Numbered from the stretch's first letter, positions 33,711 through 46,681 are shown. The stretch is 64,000 bases of DNA from Crocodylus rhombifer (GCA_038503035.1 JAVSML010001009.1:65836-129835), one strand, 5' to 3'. A program made the numbers and translations. Notes: generated by a model from the letters alone, not told the origin.

Positions 33711-35584
33711 CATGCTGAATTATACATATTTATGGATGAACAAACAACTAGCAAACTTAGAAGGGCATGGAAGCCAATGACATAGCAGCTGCTTTTCCAT
33801 ACCTGCCTGTGTGTAAGGTATTACTGTACATTAATTGTAAGAGGAGCTGCTTGCTTCATGGCTTAGCTTTTGCTTACCACTAGGCAAGAGTATGTTCACA
33901 GGCAGTTTTCATAGAGCAGCTGATGCATGGGAAGGCTTAGCTCCTTTTAACTGTCTGCTACGTGTTTATTTGTTTTTTATACCTTTTACCTTTATTTATT
34001 TTTTATACCTTTATTTTTCTTGCAGTGACTGACTGCTCATATCTGTCCTCTCTATATTTGTAACATATACTTATCACTGTACTATACAGCACTAGTGGTA
34101 TGGTATCAAATCCCACTTTCTGCCTTCCAAAAGATCTGGATCACAAAAGACCCAGCCAAAGATGATGAGCATCTTAGGTGAGAAAATCATCAAATTTAGA
34201 AACAGTAAATAAGGAAGCAGGGTAAAACATCAAGGTATTTCAAGGCTGAAATGTCACTCAAGTCAAGCCAAGTCAATCCAGAGGGTGCTGCAACTGTTAG
34301 GGCACCTTGATGATGTGCATCATTGGCGATTCTTTGGGCAAAGTGACCTGGTGATGCCCCTCTCCTCTCCAGGTATGGATGGCCATTGACTCACAGGGAG
34401 CTCATTGACCCTTTGACAGGTCTTATTTTTAGTCCTGCTGGGTGTCCACATACCCTTCTCACCCAGACTAACTCAAGTGGGGTCTCTGGTTTAGTTGCTG
34501 ACATCCTGACCATCAAACAGGCTATACTGATTTACATAGTACCAGATAGCAGGCCAAGAGAAGCCTGGCCTAACAGGGAAAATGTCACAGCCAGTTTCAA
34601 ATGTCACTGCAATACACAGACAGAAATATGGGGCCAAGTCAAAAAATGACTTTCCAGTGGGAAGTGAAAGGCTCCTTTGGTTGGGTGAAGTTATGGGCCA
34701 CACATACCCTGCAAACACTTTTGTGCCAGTAGTGAATTATCTGTTATAGGCAATATAGTAAATACTGATTTTTGAACACCGACTACTAAGCAATATGGTT
34801 AGCTGGACAGCAAAGATAGGGCATACTTCAGTTCAATTCTGTGCAAACCATGTAAGCCGCTTTTCCCTTTGCTGTGATATACAGACTCTGCTAGTCCCTG
34901 AAGTCTGTTCTACTGATGGGAAAATGAAATTGGTTTAGTGTTGTAATATTGTTTGGCTAACAGAAGCAAAACTGCAGATGAAAGGATAGGTTGAGTAGCA
35001 GAACATCGAGACCACTAGAAAGGAGACATTAGCAGGAATCAGGTGAGCTATGAATTGACTCCCTGCTTCCTGAATAGAAATCCCACTGCCCCTCCCTGGC
35101 ACTTGATTTTAAAGTTTGGGTGGAGCAGAAATCAAAGTGGGGTGCAACTGCACCACTATTTCCTCCTTTCTCCTCCCCCCAAATCTGCCTCTGTTCAGTG
35201 TATTTTGCTAGAATAAATATATTTAGGCTAGCTCAATATTTAAATCCTCTGATTTACTCCAGCATGAGCTTTAGAAATCTCTTAATTCTAGAAAGGTGTG
35301 TGCGTGTGTTGTGCTGTGTGCGTGTGTAGGTTTAGGAAGAAGGCTTCCTCTTCATGTGAAAGTTTGTACATGCATATCCACAACTTGCTCCCACTGTCCT
35401 CCACACCTAGCAGTAGGTAAAGAAAATCTCAGTGGCTTTTCTTTCTTTGCATCCTGAGGGATGACTTTTAGATTTAGATTCTTGTGGCTTTTCCAATTCA
35501 TTGCTTTTTGTATTTTCTTGGGCTAATATTTTCTACTCTACATGCCCAGCTTTACACATCTAAGGGCAAGAAACAAAATGGGGA
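33711..35584. other. Intergenic, no gene seen
   Basis: No exon found. A short GT-rich run occurs at 35297-35330. Confidence 0.4.
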
Positions 35585-35692
35585 TTTAGGTGCCTAATTC
35601 CTATTTAGATGCCAGGTTGGGAAACTTCAAAGGAGTTAGGTAGCTAAATACTTTTTTTTTGATCTGGTCCTAAACCTAGGCACCTAATAAAA
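35585..35692. repeat. Inverted-repeat fragment of a dispersed MITE
   Basis: TTTAGGTGCCTAATTCC near the left and CCTAGGCACCTAATAAAA near the right are inverted copies. A related phrase occurs near 55815-55865. The family is not assigned. Confidence 0.4.
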
Positions 35693-36001
35693 GAGGCCTG
35701 CTTTTTAAGAGAGATTTTGCTATTGCCTCCTTAGTAGGTGTGCATTCCAGATTTGGGCGGGTTACCAGAATCTAATGTTGACCAGAAGTCCCCTCTTGCC
35801 TTGCTAGACTTTTGTCCATATACAGAATTGAATCATCATAATGTGATTCAGTTGAACTATGTGAATTGTAACCTTGCAATGCTCAGTCCTGTGCAGTGTA
35901 AATCTGTGCAGCAAGCTCATGCACATTATCACCTCCAAGGGTTGCAGTCTTGGTACATTGTGGGTTTCTGTCCCAGAGTATTCAGTGCAGTTCTTCATGG
36001 T

Positions 36002-38103
36002 TTCATAGTTTCATAGTTTCTAGGGTCAGCAGGGACCTAAACAGATCATCAAGTTTGACCCCCTGCCCTGGGCAGGAACAAGTGCTGGGATCATAATACC
36101 CCAGCCAGATATCTATCCAACCTCCTCTTGAAGACCTCCAGGTAGGGGAGAGCACCACCTCCCTTGGGAGCCCATTCCAGAGCCTGGCAGCCCTAACCAT
36201 AAAGTAATGCCTTCTGATATCAAGCCTGAACCTACTCTCAATCAATTTGTGGCCACTGTTCCTTGTTATCCCAGATGGTGCTCGGGGAAACAGAGCCTCA
36301 CCTATTTTCTGCTGGTTCCCTCTGGTGAGTTTATCGATAGCCACCAGATCCTCTCTCAGTCATCTCTTGTGGAGTCTGAATAGATTCAGGCCCTTTAGCC
36401 TATCTTCCTAGGGCCTGCTCTGCTGCCCCTGACCGTGTGAGTAGCCCTCCTCTGGACCCTCTCAGTGCGAGCTGCATCCCTCTTGAAGTGTGACACCCAG
36501 AACTAGACGCGGTACTCCAACTGTGCCCTGACCAGTGCTGCACAGAGGGGAAGGATAACCTATAGATGCACGACAAGGTGTAGTTAGCCTTACTGACCGC
36601 TTCCTCATATTGGTGGCTCATGTCCATCCTGGGGTCAACAATGACTCCAAGATCCCTTTCTATCACTGTTGTTGAGAGAGGTGTTCCCCAACCTATAGGT
36701 ATGTTGCAGGTTCCTTCTCCCTTAGGTGCATCACCTTGCACTTGGCTGCATTGAATTCCATCCTATTCTCATCTGCCCACCTCTGTAACCCATCTAGATC
36801 TCTCTGGATTCTGTCCCTCCCCTTCAGCGTGCCCACCTCACTCCACAACTTGGTGTCATCAGTGAATTTGGACAGCGTGCTTTCCACCCACACCTCCAAG
36901 TCGCTGATAAAGATGTTGAATAGCACAGGCCCCAGGACAGAGTCCTGGGGGACTCCACTGCTCACATCTCTCCAGGCTGAAACGGACCCATCCACCACCA
37001 CTCTCTGGATGTGACCATAGAGCCAATCTGCCACCCATCTGATTGTGTAGGCATCAATGCTGCAGTCACCTAGGTTTTTTTTTTATGAGAATGGGGTGAG
37101 AAACAGTACCAAAGGCCTTCTTGAAATCCAAGTCGATGACGTCCACCTCAACACCTGCATCCAAGGACTTTGTGACCTGGTCATAAAAGGAAACAAGGTT
37201 AGTCAGACAGGACCTGCCCTCAGTGAACCCATGTTGGTTGCCCCTGAGCATTACCTCCCCTGCTGGGCCCTTGCAGATGTGCTCCTTGATAATTTTCTCA
37301 AAGGTCTTCCCAAGGACTGAGGTGAGACTAACTGGCCTATAGTTACCTGGGTCCTCCTTTCTCCCCTTGTAAATGGGGAACACATTGGCGCTTTTCCAGT
37401 CCTCTGGGATCTGGCCAGAGCACCACAAGTGCTCATACAGCCATGTCGGGCGCCCTGCTATCACCTACGTGAATTCCATCAGTACCCTTGGATGAAGAGC
37501 ATCCGGACCTGCTGATTTAAACACGTCCAGCCCCTCCAAGAGTTCCCTAACTAGATCATCCTTGACCCTAGGCATGGCATCGTGTCCCCTGAGCATGTCC
37601 AAAATCCTAGTGGAGGAGTTGTCCCAGTCCCTGCTTCGAAATATGGAGGGAAAGAACTCGTTGAAGAAATCAGCTTTTTCCTTTGCTGCAATCACCAGAT
37701 TTCCAAGCCTGTCCTGCAGCAGCCCCATGTTATCTGGTGCCACCTTCTTATCCCTATGTATTTGAAAAAGGAATTTTTTTTTATCCTTAATTCTGATTGC
37801 CAGCCTTAGTTCCATCTCTGCCTTGACCTTCCTAACCACCTCCCTGCATTCACGAGCAACAGAGGTATAATCCTCCTTGGTGATAGCTCCTTGCTTCCAC
37901 TGATTATATGCCACCTTTTTTGCTCTCAGGCCCTCCTGGATACTTTTACTGAGCCAAGGGGACTTTTTAGCCCTCTTGCCCCCTTTGGTTCACATTGGGA
38001 CTGACTCCCTCTGAGTTCAGAGGATCATTTCCTTAAGGACTAACCACCCATCCTCTGAAGAAAGGATTTATGGGAATAGTGGGCCACTCCCTGAAGATGC
38101 CCT
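36002..38103 (-). mobile_element. CR1 LINE, RT to 3' end (copy c)
   Basis: Minus strand, 5' to 3': linker upstream of RT (QWKQGAITKEDYTSVARECREVV, 37914), RT fingers and palm (FPIYKGRKEDPGNYRPVSLTS, FKKAFGTVSHP), GVPQDSVLGPVLFNIFISDL, KFTDDTKLWSEVG, then the C-terminal region in shifted frames (36741-36003, WNGLPREVV) and the 3' UTR with TTTCATAGTTTCATAGTTTC at the + strand edge. The active-site box reads FTDD rather than FADD. It has no endonuclease, so it is 5'-truncated at about 38103. Several frameshifts. Confidence 0.92.
36400..37914 (-). pseudogene. CR1 RT pseudogene
   Basis: At least four minus-strand frames (37914-37465, 37464-37066, 37034-36693, 36741-36400) cover the linker, fingers, palm and thumb in order. 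A T-run at 37077-37084 coincides with one frame break. Confidence 0.85.
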
Positions 38104-39189
38104 GGATCATATTTCTTTTAAAAAATGAAATATTAGAATCAGAATATTTTTCAGTTTGAGCTTTCTGTTGAATTGTAGTGCATGATGTACTAGTATTGAG
38201 TTAAAAGAAACAGTTGTTATTTCTGACCCAGGAGTGTATGCACTACATTTCAACAGAAAGCTCACATACACCAGATCACAGAAGCTGTAGTTACTTAGAA
38301 CAAGCAAATTATTAGTAATCAGTGAAGACAAAATCTTTATTCTGTTAAACGCCAATGATTAATTAGTATTATTGTTGTATTTGGCTGGGGAAGGAAGCTA
38401 TGGGGAATTGTACCTTTAAGACACGCTTGCAAAAGGCCATTGAAAGTGGTTGTGTTGTGCAGTCTACATTACACAGTGCTGATCAAGTAGACAGAACACA
38501 GACACCAAATGAAGCAGAGCTCTGTCCGATGGATTACTGAACCATGCAAAAAGAAGTTTTGCAGATGCTGGAGTCAGACAAGGCTTATGTGACTCTAGCA
38601 CTAGGGTCAGTCCCTTCTTAGTGAGAATCTGTGACAGTTCCAGCAGCCCATCTGGAAGAGCTAAGCCCTCACTAAAAATTATATTTCAACTGATGTGAGT
38701 GACTGCAGTCCTGTACCTTTCTATTCCGGACTTGGAACAATGACATACACACCTTCTTCAACTGCTGCACTCATCCATTCATTTTACATTTTTTATCAGC
38801 ATGGGTACATTTAACCCTGGAAGAAAAGTGTTCATTAACTCTCACTCTCAGTTCTGACTACTTTGTGTTGATTTTGAATTGAGTCATAGATAGTCCTCAT
38901 TATTAAGGCAGATAGTTCCCCTGAGGTAATCTCAGTTGCTGAATCGAATGTTTGCCTGACACTTTGCAACCTGTTAAACTGAGAGTTTCACAGTCTTCTC
39001 TCTTCTTCAATGCTAAAAATAATACTAATACAACACTTATCGTCAAGCCTGTATAATGCTGAGAGCCATTCATTAATCACATACAGTTGACATTTCGCTA
39101 ATCTCCCCACATGACAAATCACACATCCCTTATGTCTCACTGTCCAGTGTTAACAAACAGTACTTATTTTACCTTATAGAAAAGGCAAA
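38104..39189. other. Intergenic, no gene seen
   Basis: AT-rich with no supportable exon. AAGCTCACATACA and TTTGAGCTTTCTGTTGAAT near 38155-38265 form a weak inverted relation (TTTCTGTTGAA/TTCAACAGAAAG), possibly a MITE. Confidence 0.35.
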
Positions 39190-41640
39190 ATTAATGTAGT
39201 TTTGAAACCAAACTTTAGTCACAGATTATGACCAAAAGAAGAAAGGAAAGGAAAACACACAACCTAAAGAAAACAGTAGGCAAACTACACAGTAACATCT
39301 TTTCCCTAAACCTATGCAAGAAATAGAACATCATCCCAAAGGGACTCACAATGTGCAGCCCTCTTGCCAACACACACAACTCCATCTATGCAACAGAACT
39401 ATGCAGGAACTTTAAGAAAAACTGAGAAACCATCTTCTTTACCTGATCCATTTTCAAGTAGGTTAACTTAACCAGGACATATTTATGGTATGAAACTAAG
39501 ATATGCTAACCTGGAGACATGACTGCTATGGAGGATATTGAAACATCTGAACTTCTGCCAGGAGAAATGACCTGGCAAGATACTAACACGTGAAGAATTA
39601 GAAGGATTCTTCTGCAGACTTCACCTGAAAAAACCATGTCCACAAGCAGGACACAACCCCTGACAACTCTCTTGCCACAATCGAGAAAGCAAACAACGAT
39701 TAAACATCTGACTGAACACCTCCAAGTGAACATAACCACACTGGACTACTACATAGATTATTTCAGGAAGAAAACTAATAATGAAATTCTCCGTGAAAGG
39801 CAGGACCACAACTTCTCTCCCCCAGAGAGAAAAGCCATATAGAGATCCAACAATAAAAAAGTAATTGCACCAGCAGACAGGAGGAACTATCCTTACCCTC
39901 ATCCTCAGCCACTCACATCACTGAGGCCGAAGGACAACTCTCTAACACCAAATACTATAAAGATCTTGGGAGGACCCCACACCAGTATTCACTCTGCAAC
40001 TGGAAACTATCAAATCATTTCCATACCAACTTCAGGAAAAACTACTTCTACTAATCCCCAAGTCTTCTACCCCAAGAACTGTCTATTTCAGGGGTGGGCA
40101 AAATATCACCATGTGATTCTAGCCAGCCCATGATGGGCCCTGCAGACCTGCCTGGCCCAGGCACAGGGGGCAGCCTGGCTGTGGTGCTTGTGGCAGCTAC
40201 CACTGTCTCTGGGTGCAGAGGTGCTACCTGGCATGGAGCACAGCCTGCCCTATTCCCATGAGCAGCTCTCAGGCATGTTGGGAGTTGTAGTCTGTGGGGC
40301 CAGGTCATATCATGGCGGGGCTGGGGAGACCTAGTGGCTAGGTCAGAAACACCGTCCCTCCCCTCCCCCGCCCCAGCCCTCAACAGCTCACCAAAGCTCT
40401 TTAAGTGGTTTTCCAGCCCAAACAATTGCCCACCCCTGTTGTATAATATCCCAAAGATTCATGAACAAGGTAACCCTGGCAGACCCATTATGTCCACAAG
40501 ACCAGCAATAATCTCAAGCACACCAAAAATGCATTAGCTACAGTCAAACCCTCAAATACCACTGTATGAGTGCTAAAGAAAACATTTCTGATGCCCCCCT
40601 GATCATCTTATAATTTGATGTCATAAAACAAGGACACTCTGGTAGAGAAATAGAGTGCATCTTTGAAAGAGCCATCCAAACACCATGTAGTAACTTGGTA
40701 CAATACAAAAAACAACACCCCCCCACCCCACCCCCCAGTGACAACACCACCCTTGTGGTCACTTACCACACAACACTGGAATAGAGTAGAGGACTCTAAT
40801 AGCTACAGCCTATTCTCAACAAAGATCAGACCTTGAAAGAAACTTTACCAGCCCTACCATTCCTGGCTTTCAAAGAACAGACCAACCTTGCCCAACTCAT
40901 CATCAGAAGCAAACTTCCCACTGCTCAACAGACAATAAATGGGACTCAGCCTTGTCTTAGTAATAGATGCTTAACCTGTTAACACATCTGTACTGCTACT
41001 ATAATCAACACCCCTTAAAATAAACCCATCATAATCAATGGATCCTATATGTGCCAAAATGCGATGCATCTGATCTTGTGCACCAGACGCCCACCTTGCC
41101 AACCAAACTGAAACCAAAGAGCAGTTACACACCAAAATAAACTCTCACACATATTAAAGAGAGCATATTTCTCATAGAACTACCACGCTAACCTCACTAT
41201 TCTCATGCTCAAGGGAAATCTACCAAACAGCTTTAAAAGGAGAATGTGGGAACAAAAATTCATAAACTAGCTGGACACTAAGACTCAAGGACTAAACACT
41301 GATATTGATTTTTGACATACTGTAATCTGCCTGATTCCTGAATTTCTTCCTACGCACAACAGGTATAAATGGCCCTCCTCCCTTCTTATAGGTCTTGATC
41401 TCCCAGTAATCAGCTTTTAGCTAATTGATTGTCTGTACCCCTGGGTACAGCCTCCAATTTCATAGCTTCTCTCTCTCTTTACAATCTCCTGTGCTTGCTT
41501 CCCTCTACAGATCTGATGAAGAATGCATTGCATTCTAAACCTTGTCCAACTTTATTTCAGTCCTGCAGTTGGTCAAATAAAAGATATCACCCTAAAAAAT
41601 ATCCTTGCCTTTCTAAAAAAAAAGCAAAACAAAAACTGGA
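39190..41640 (+). mobile_element. Penelope-like retroelement, decayed
   Basis: The N-terminal region (IPKGLTMCSP near 39340) and RT start (FSPPERKAI, then IAPADR, 39820-39890) are followed by QLSNTKYYKDL-type sequence (39935). After a nested MITE the RT continues YNIPKIHEQGNPGRPIMS (40443-40495). The C-terminal side shows LVVTYHTTLE (40755), GTQPCLSNRCLTC (40935) and a degraded nuclease-like tail with CQNAMHLILCT (41050) and a RRMWEQKFINL-like stretch (about 41240). The LPKIHKPGNPGRPIVS box and the C-rich tail are hallmarks of Penelope-like elements. Stops are frequent. The 3' part has GATCTGATGAAGAATGCATTGC and AATAAAAGATATCACC. Confidence 0.72.
40089..40438. mobile_element. hAT-like MITE inside the Penelope-like RT
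   Basis: It starts CAGGGGTGGGCAA and ends TTGCCCACCCCTG, perfect 13-bp inverted termini. Flanks GTCTATTT and TTGTATAA are weakly alike (4 of 8). RT sequence resumes immediately on its right. Its termini resemble those of 14728-18010. Confidence 0.85.
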
Positions 41641-42575
41641 ACTGAATAACTGAATGTTCAGTTTTTTTACCAAGTTGTCAAGTTTTGGAAAAACACATTT
41701 TAAATGTATTGGGTAAATGAAACAATATCAAATTTATTGGACCTCCAGCATCTCCTATTTGTAGTCAATGGCAAAACCACAGTCCTGTGGCTTCAAAGGG
41801 AACAGTTTTGGGTTTGTAAAGAGTACAGGATGCCCTTTTAGGAAAGTTCCCCCATCTCTTGAAACAAAAGGTATGAGTGAAGGGCAAAGTTTGATCTTTA
41901 ACTATGCATTTCATTGCTCTGTTGATTTAATTCAACATAAAATACTACTTAAATTGAGAAGCTACATGCAAAGGTAGATGACGCCACCTACTGTATTTTC
42001 AAAATGTACAAGGGGCCAATTCAGCCACCCTTCATTCCCACAGGGCTGTACCTACTTTATGATGATAAGTGGTCTGTCTACAAAGACAGCCAAACAGAGT
42101 GCCAATTATGCTGATTTTTTAATAATATGGACGTTTATCCACTGATAATTACACTGAGACCATCAGATTTCAAATATGCTATAACACAGTCAATACATAA
42201 AGCAAGTTTTAATTACTTACTGACCCAAGACGTAATTGAGAATCACCATTCTGTTTGCACTGACAGGCAAAAATCTGACGTGTAACTACCCAGCAAAAAT
42301 CAACTCAAAAGACTAATAATCCTAGGCTATGAAGAATTAGCTGTGAATGGACTGAGAGTGGACTTGTTACTATACAAGATGCAAAGAAAAATCCTTCCCC
42401 AGAAGTGCTTTAAAGCCCAAAAAGGGAGATTTTCCAACTATATCAAGTTGTGAATCAAACTATAATAGAGATAATGTCTCATGAATCCCTTCTTTCCATT
42501 TGCAGTTGGATGAATCGCCTCTTCCCCTAGTGCTGGTACACTGAAACAAGTGCAGCAATTGTCTACACGGGGAAG

Positions 42576-42583
<8 letters not shown>
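41641..42583. other. Intergenic, no gene seen
   Basis: No exon or clear element between the Penelope-like copy and the GT repeat. Confidence 0.4.
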
Positions 42584-42627
<44 letters not shown>

Positions 42628-42637
42628 NNNNNNNNNN

Positions 42638-42681
<44 letters not shown>
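42584..42681. repeat. (TG)n microsatellite containing an assembly gap
   Basis: Pure TG on both sides of ten N. The array length in the real genome is unknown. Frames across it are artefacts. Confidence 0.98.
42628..42637. other. Assembly gap (10 N)
   Basis: Ten unresolved bases in the TG array; a round number usually marks a gap of unknown size. Confidence 0.99.
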
Positions 42682-42682
<1 letters not shown>

Positions 42683-43439
42683 TTTTTTTTCAAGACATAG
42701 GAATCTATTGATGGCCAGCAATATGTTCATTCTATCCATATATACTATTTTCATGCTTATCCATATGAGGACATGCCCTGGAAGGGGGAAAATTGGGCTG
42801 CTTTCTGGGAATAGGAAATAGGGGAAGAGGCAGCCCCAAATGAGTCCCCAAAGCGAGATCTCAGAGGCTTGAGGTGTTTTTTCCATCAAGGGACAGGGCA
42901 AAAGTAGGCAACCTTCTCCCAGCCATGAGCCAAGATACTAGAAAGGAGTCACTGTAGAGTAATATTCTAACTGCTCAGTCTAAAGAGCAGCCTACAGACT
43001 CACCAAGCTACCTGTTTGACTCAGCCTTTGGAGGATGAGCATTATGCAGCCAGCTCATCTTGTGCATGCCATATACAGGCTGCTGATTTCACCCAGGTAC
43101 ATGTGTCCTGCTGTACACAAATAAGGAAAGACACATCAGCTCCCCATTTGGGGCTGAGAGTCAAATCCAAGGGGAAACACCCCTGGGATGGAGGAACACA
43201 GGCACAGTCCACAGTGACACTTCATGGGGTAACACATGCCTGAGGCTGTCAGGCAGCCAGGGGTGGGGAAAGTTTGATACGGAAAATCATTCTCTGCTTT
43301 CAACTCAGATCCCAGTACAGACCCAAGAGGGTTCAGGGCAGCTGGGAGTGGGAATGCTGGAAGATATTTCATTTGGTGTTTTGCCAGAACCCAGAGGAGG
43401 ACAGTGGCAAATGGCTCTGCTTGCTCACAACAGGGGCAG
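42682..43439. other. Intergenic, no gene seen
   Basis: Nothing supportable before the CR1 copy starts. Confidence 0.4.
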
Positions 43440-45132
43440 GTATCTTTAAGAACATAAATGAAAAAAAAAGCCTCCTAAAAAGGAGGCTTACACCCAACGG
43501 AAAGAAGTGGTAATTACCAGGGAGGACTATTCTGCAGTTGCTCAGGGATGTAGGGGGGTAGTTAGGAAGGCCAAGGCAGAGACGGAACTGGAACTAGCTT
43601 CCCAGATTAAGGACAATAAGAAGTCCTTTTTTAAATACATAGGGGGTAAAAAGAAGGTCCCGGGTAATGTGGGGCCCTTGCAGGGCATGTTGGGAAATTT
43701 GGTCGTCACACCAGACGGCAAAGCTAACATGTTTAACGATGTCTTTGCCTCCATCTTCCTAAGTAGGGACCAGGACAGCCACCTCCCTGCTGGGCCCCCC
43801 TTGGGCCCCGGGGGAGGCACACCTGGGCCACGGGTTAGCGAGGATTTAGTTAGGGAGCTTCTGGAGGGGCTGGATGTTTTCAAGGCAGCCGGCCCGGATG
43901 ATCTCCACCCTAGAGTTCTAAAGGAACTGGCTGAGGTCATTGCAAGTCCCCTGGCACGGCTTTATGAGCACTCGTGGTGCTCTGGAGAGGTACCGGAGGA
44001 CTGGAAGAGGGCCAACGTGGTTCCCATCTTCAAAAAAGAGAGGAAGAAGGACCCAGGAAACTATAGGCCCGTTAGTCTTACCTTGATCCTAGGCAAGCTG
44101 TTCGAGAAAATTATTCTGGCACACATCCACGAGGGGCCAGCACGGGACTGCATGCTTAGGGGCAACCAGCACGGGTTTATCAATGGCAGGTCCTGTCAGA
44201 CCAACCTGGTGGCCTTTTATGATCAGATCACCAGATCATTAGATGCAGGGGTAGCAGTGGATATAGTCTTCCTGGACTTCTGGAAGGCTTTTGACACTGT
44301 ATCTCACCCCGTTCTCATTAAGGAAGTGGGGGGCTGTGGCATAGACACCCACACAGTCAAATGGGTCGCCAACTGGCTGGAGGGCCGCACCCAGAGGGTG
44401 GTAGTGGATGAGTCCTTCTCAACCTGGAAGGACGTGGGCAGTGGGGTTCCGCAGGGCTCGGTCCTCGGGCCCGCACTGTTCAACATGTTCATCAGTGATT
44501 TGGATGAGGGGGTAAAAAGCACCCTGTTCAAATTTGCTGATGACACTAAGATGTGGGGGGATCTGGGCACACTAGAAGGAAGCAACAGGCTACAATCAGA
44601 CCTAGACAGGTTACGTGGGTGGGCAGATGAGAATAGGATGGGTTTCAACACTGACACGTGCAAAGTGATGCACCTGGGGAGGAACTACCAGCACCACACC
44701 TACAGGTTGGGGAATTCCCCTCTTGTCAGCACAGAGGCAGAAAAGGATCTTGGAGTCATCATTGACTCCAAGATGAACATGGGCCGGCAGTGTGGGTAGG
44801 CAGTTAGGAAGGCCAGCCGTACCTTGTCATGCATCCACAGATGCACTTCAAGCAGGTCAAAAGAGGTGATCCTCCCCCTCTATACGGCACTGGTCAGGCC
44901 GCAGTTGGAGTACTGCATCCAGTTCTGGGCGCCGCACTTCAGGAGGGATGTGGACAGCATGGAGAGGGTTCAGAGGAGGGCCACTCGCATGATCAGGGGA
45001 CAGCAGGGCAAGCCCTATGAGGAGAGGCTACAGGACCTGAACCTGTTCAGCCTCCACAACAGAAGGCTGAGGAGGGATCTAGTGGCCTGTTATAAACTAG
45101 TCAGAGGAGATCAGCAGGCATTGGGGGAGTCT
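43440..45132 (+). mobile_element. CR1 LINE RT, nearly open (copy d)
   Basis: This copy is 5'-truncated and also lacks the 3' end: it stops at GGGGGAGTC (about 45132), where copies a and b continue into CACTGTTTCCCC. 43507-44799 is a single 430-codon frame covering the linker (SQIKDNKKSFFKYI), RT fingers (NVVPIFKKERKKDPGNYRPVSL), palm (DFWKAFDTVSHPVL, SGVPQGSVLGPALF) and FADDTK. One in-frame TAG (where copy a has GAG) separates it from the C-terminal part at 44824-45135. It is the least decayed retroelement in the window. Confidence 0.93.
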
Positions 45133-45135
45133 TGA
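43507..45135 (+). pseudogene. CR1 ORF2 RT with one premature stop
   Basis: The RT frame is intact for 430 codons to a TAG at about 44797. After it the same frame resumes with AVRKAS and SCIHRCTSSRSKEVILPLY through NRRLRRDLVACYKL. Catalytic FADD is present. Endonuclease and the 3' UTR are absent, so it cannot mobilise alone. Confidence 0.9.
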
Positions 45136-46399
45136 TTGCACTATTATAGTTGCATCACCTTTTACCCTCCTTAGTGCACATAATGGAAGAGGAAGTGGCA
45201 GGTTCAGGTCATAGTTCAACTGTAAAAGCTTGGGGGAATGGAGCTAGGCAAAGACATGAGAAAACCTCCCAAGTAAATCTGCGTAGTCTAAAGGGTGAAA
45301 ACGTGGCAGATTTGAAATTGTTCTGTAATGCTTCATGAATATGGGACAGTAGTTTGGTTACTGGGATGTCCTCCATAAGGATACGTGGAATGGGGGAAAT
45401 ATAGTTCTTTGTATCTTTAATCAGACCTAGCAGGAACCATATTTCCCATATGGAAAAGGTCTAATGCCAGCTGGCTAAAATGGAATCTGGTGAGCTGAGG
45501 TTATGATACAGAAGTGATTTGTGTTAAACTGTCTGCAAAACTGGGCAGCAGATGTGCCATTTTATAAGGAAATGTGAGCACTTCCCCAGGGTGAATAGGC
45601 CTGCTCCATTCATCTTCAAAGGAGGAAGGAGACATCACAGATGGGGAGTATGTGGGTTATTGTGTGATCACGGTCTTCAATGGTAAGGTGAAGACAGCCA
45701 GACAATTTGAAAACTAGTCTAATCTTGACAAGCTAGTATATAAGGCAGGGTAGATTTATACCTTGTAGGCTAACCAAAACGTGTGTGTCTGTGTATCAAG
45801 CTTTCTTAGGCTGAGGTTCACTTCATCCGGTGCTGTGTATCCCAGACTGTGGCTATGTTTACCCTGTGTGCTTACTGGGCCAGGCATGGGATACCCTCGA
45901 ATACCTCATGAGCTACTTCCTAAACAGGAAGTGGTGTAACTGCTGCTACTGGAGTGCTAATTAGCTTTGTCACTCAGCAATGGTAGTTAGCCCTTGTTGC
46001 CTCTTACCCCAAGCTCTGCAAACACTACTACACTGCTTCTTGCTCAAGAGAACTGTGCAGAACAGCATGGGTCTTTGACAATAATCTACCTGGCACAGAA
46101 AACAATTAGTGCAGACATGCTCAGAGAGTTTATAGTTGGGTCAAGGAACACTTCCAGGAGGGCTAAACAGGAGAGAGCCATGAAGTGTTGAATGACTCTC
46201 CCCTGCAGGAGTAACAAGATTTCTACCAGTACAGGCACCAAAAGTCATGACCCTCAATGACTAATGCAGTTCCTTGGGACAATGAAAGCCTATGCTTCAT
46301 TGTGGGGTGGGGGTGGTAGAGAATCTGGGAATAATACAGGAAAAGCCCATGGGGAAGCAGCTTTAATACTGAGCAAAACAAGATTTCACCAATAAAGCG
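45133..46399. other. Intergenic, no gene seen
   Basis: A possible MITE core with AGCTACTTCCTAAACAGGAAGTGGT, a hairpin near 45912-45936, resembles the hairpin in 21649-21922, but its ends are not clear. Confidence 0.35.
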
Positions 46400-46681
46400 A
46401 GATCAGACTAGGCAAGTTTAGACTCAAGCACCCCTTGGAAAATGCCTGCTGTCATATCTCACTTGTTTTCAACTAAAGAGAAATAATGGAACAATTCTTT
46501 TGTTGCAAAAAACTCAGAAAGACCACAACAGGTCAAAATGTTTTTAACACTATGGATTCCTATTTGAAATCTCTGGGTTTATCTTGTGAATCATGGTCAC
46601 ATACCTAACTATGCTAACATTGCATGGCACCCTTGGTCTCAAATCTTCCCAGAATGCCATGGTACCTGTTGAGAATCATTG
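46400..46681. mobile_element. 23791-type hAT MITE, left end degraded
   Basis: Same orientation as 23791-24132: GACTCAAGCACC-CCTTGGAAAATG, CAGAAAGACCACAACAGGTCAAAATG, TTTTTAACACTATG, CCTATTTGAAATCTCTGGGTTTAT, and the right end TGTTGAGAATCATTG at 46681. The left terminus is not recognised. Confidence 0.8.

Noticed and set aside
42460..42901. Frames rich in His-Thr or Cys-Val across the TG array
   Set aside because: They translate a dinucleotide repeat and an assembly gap.
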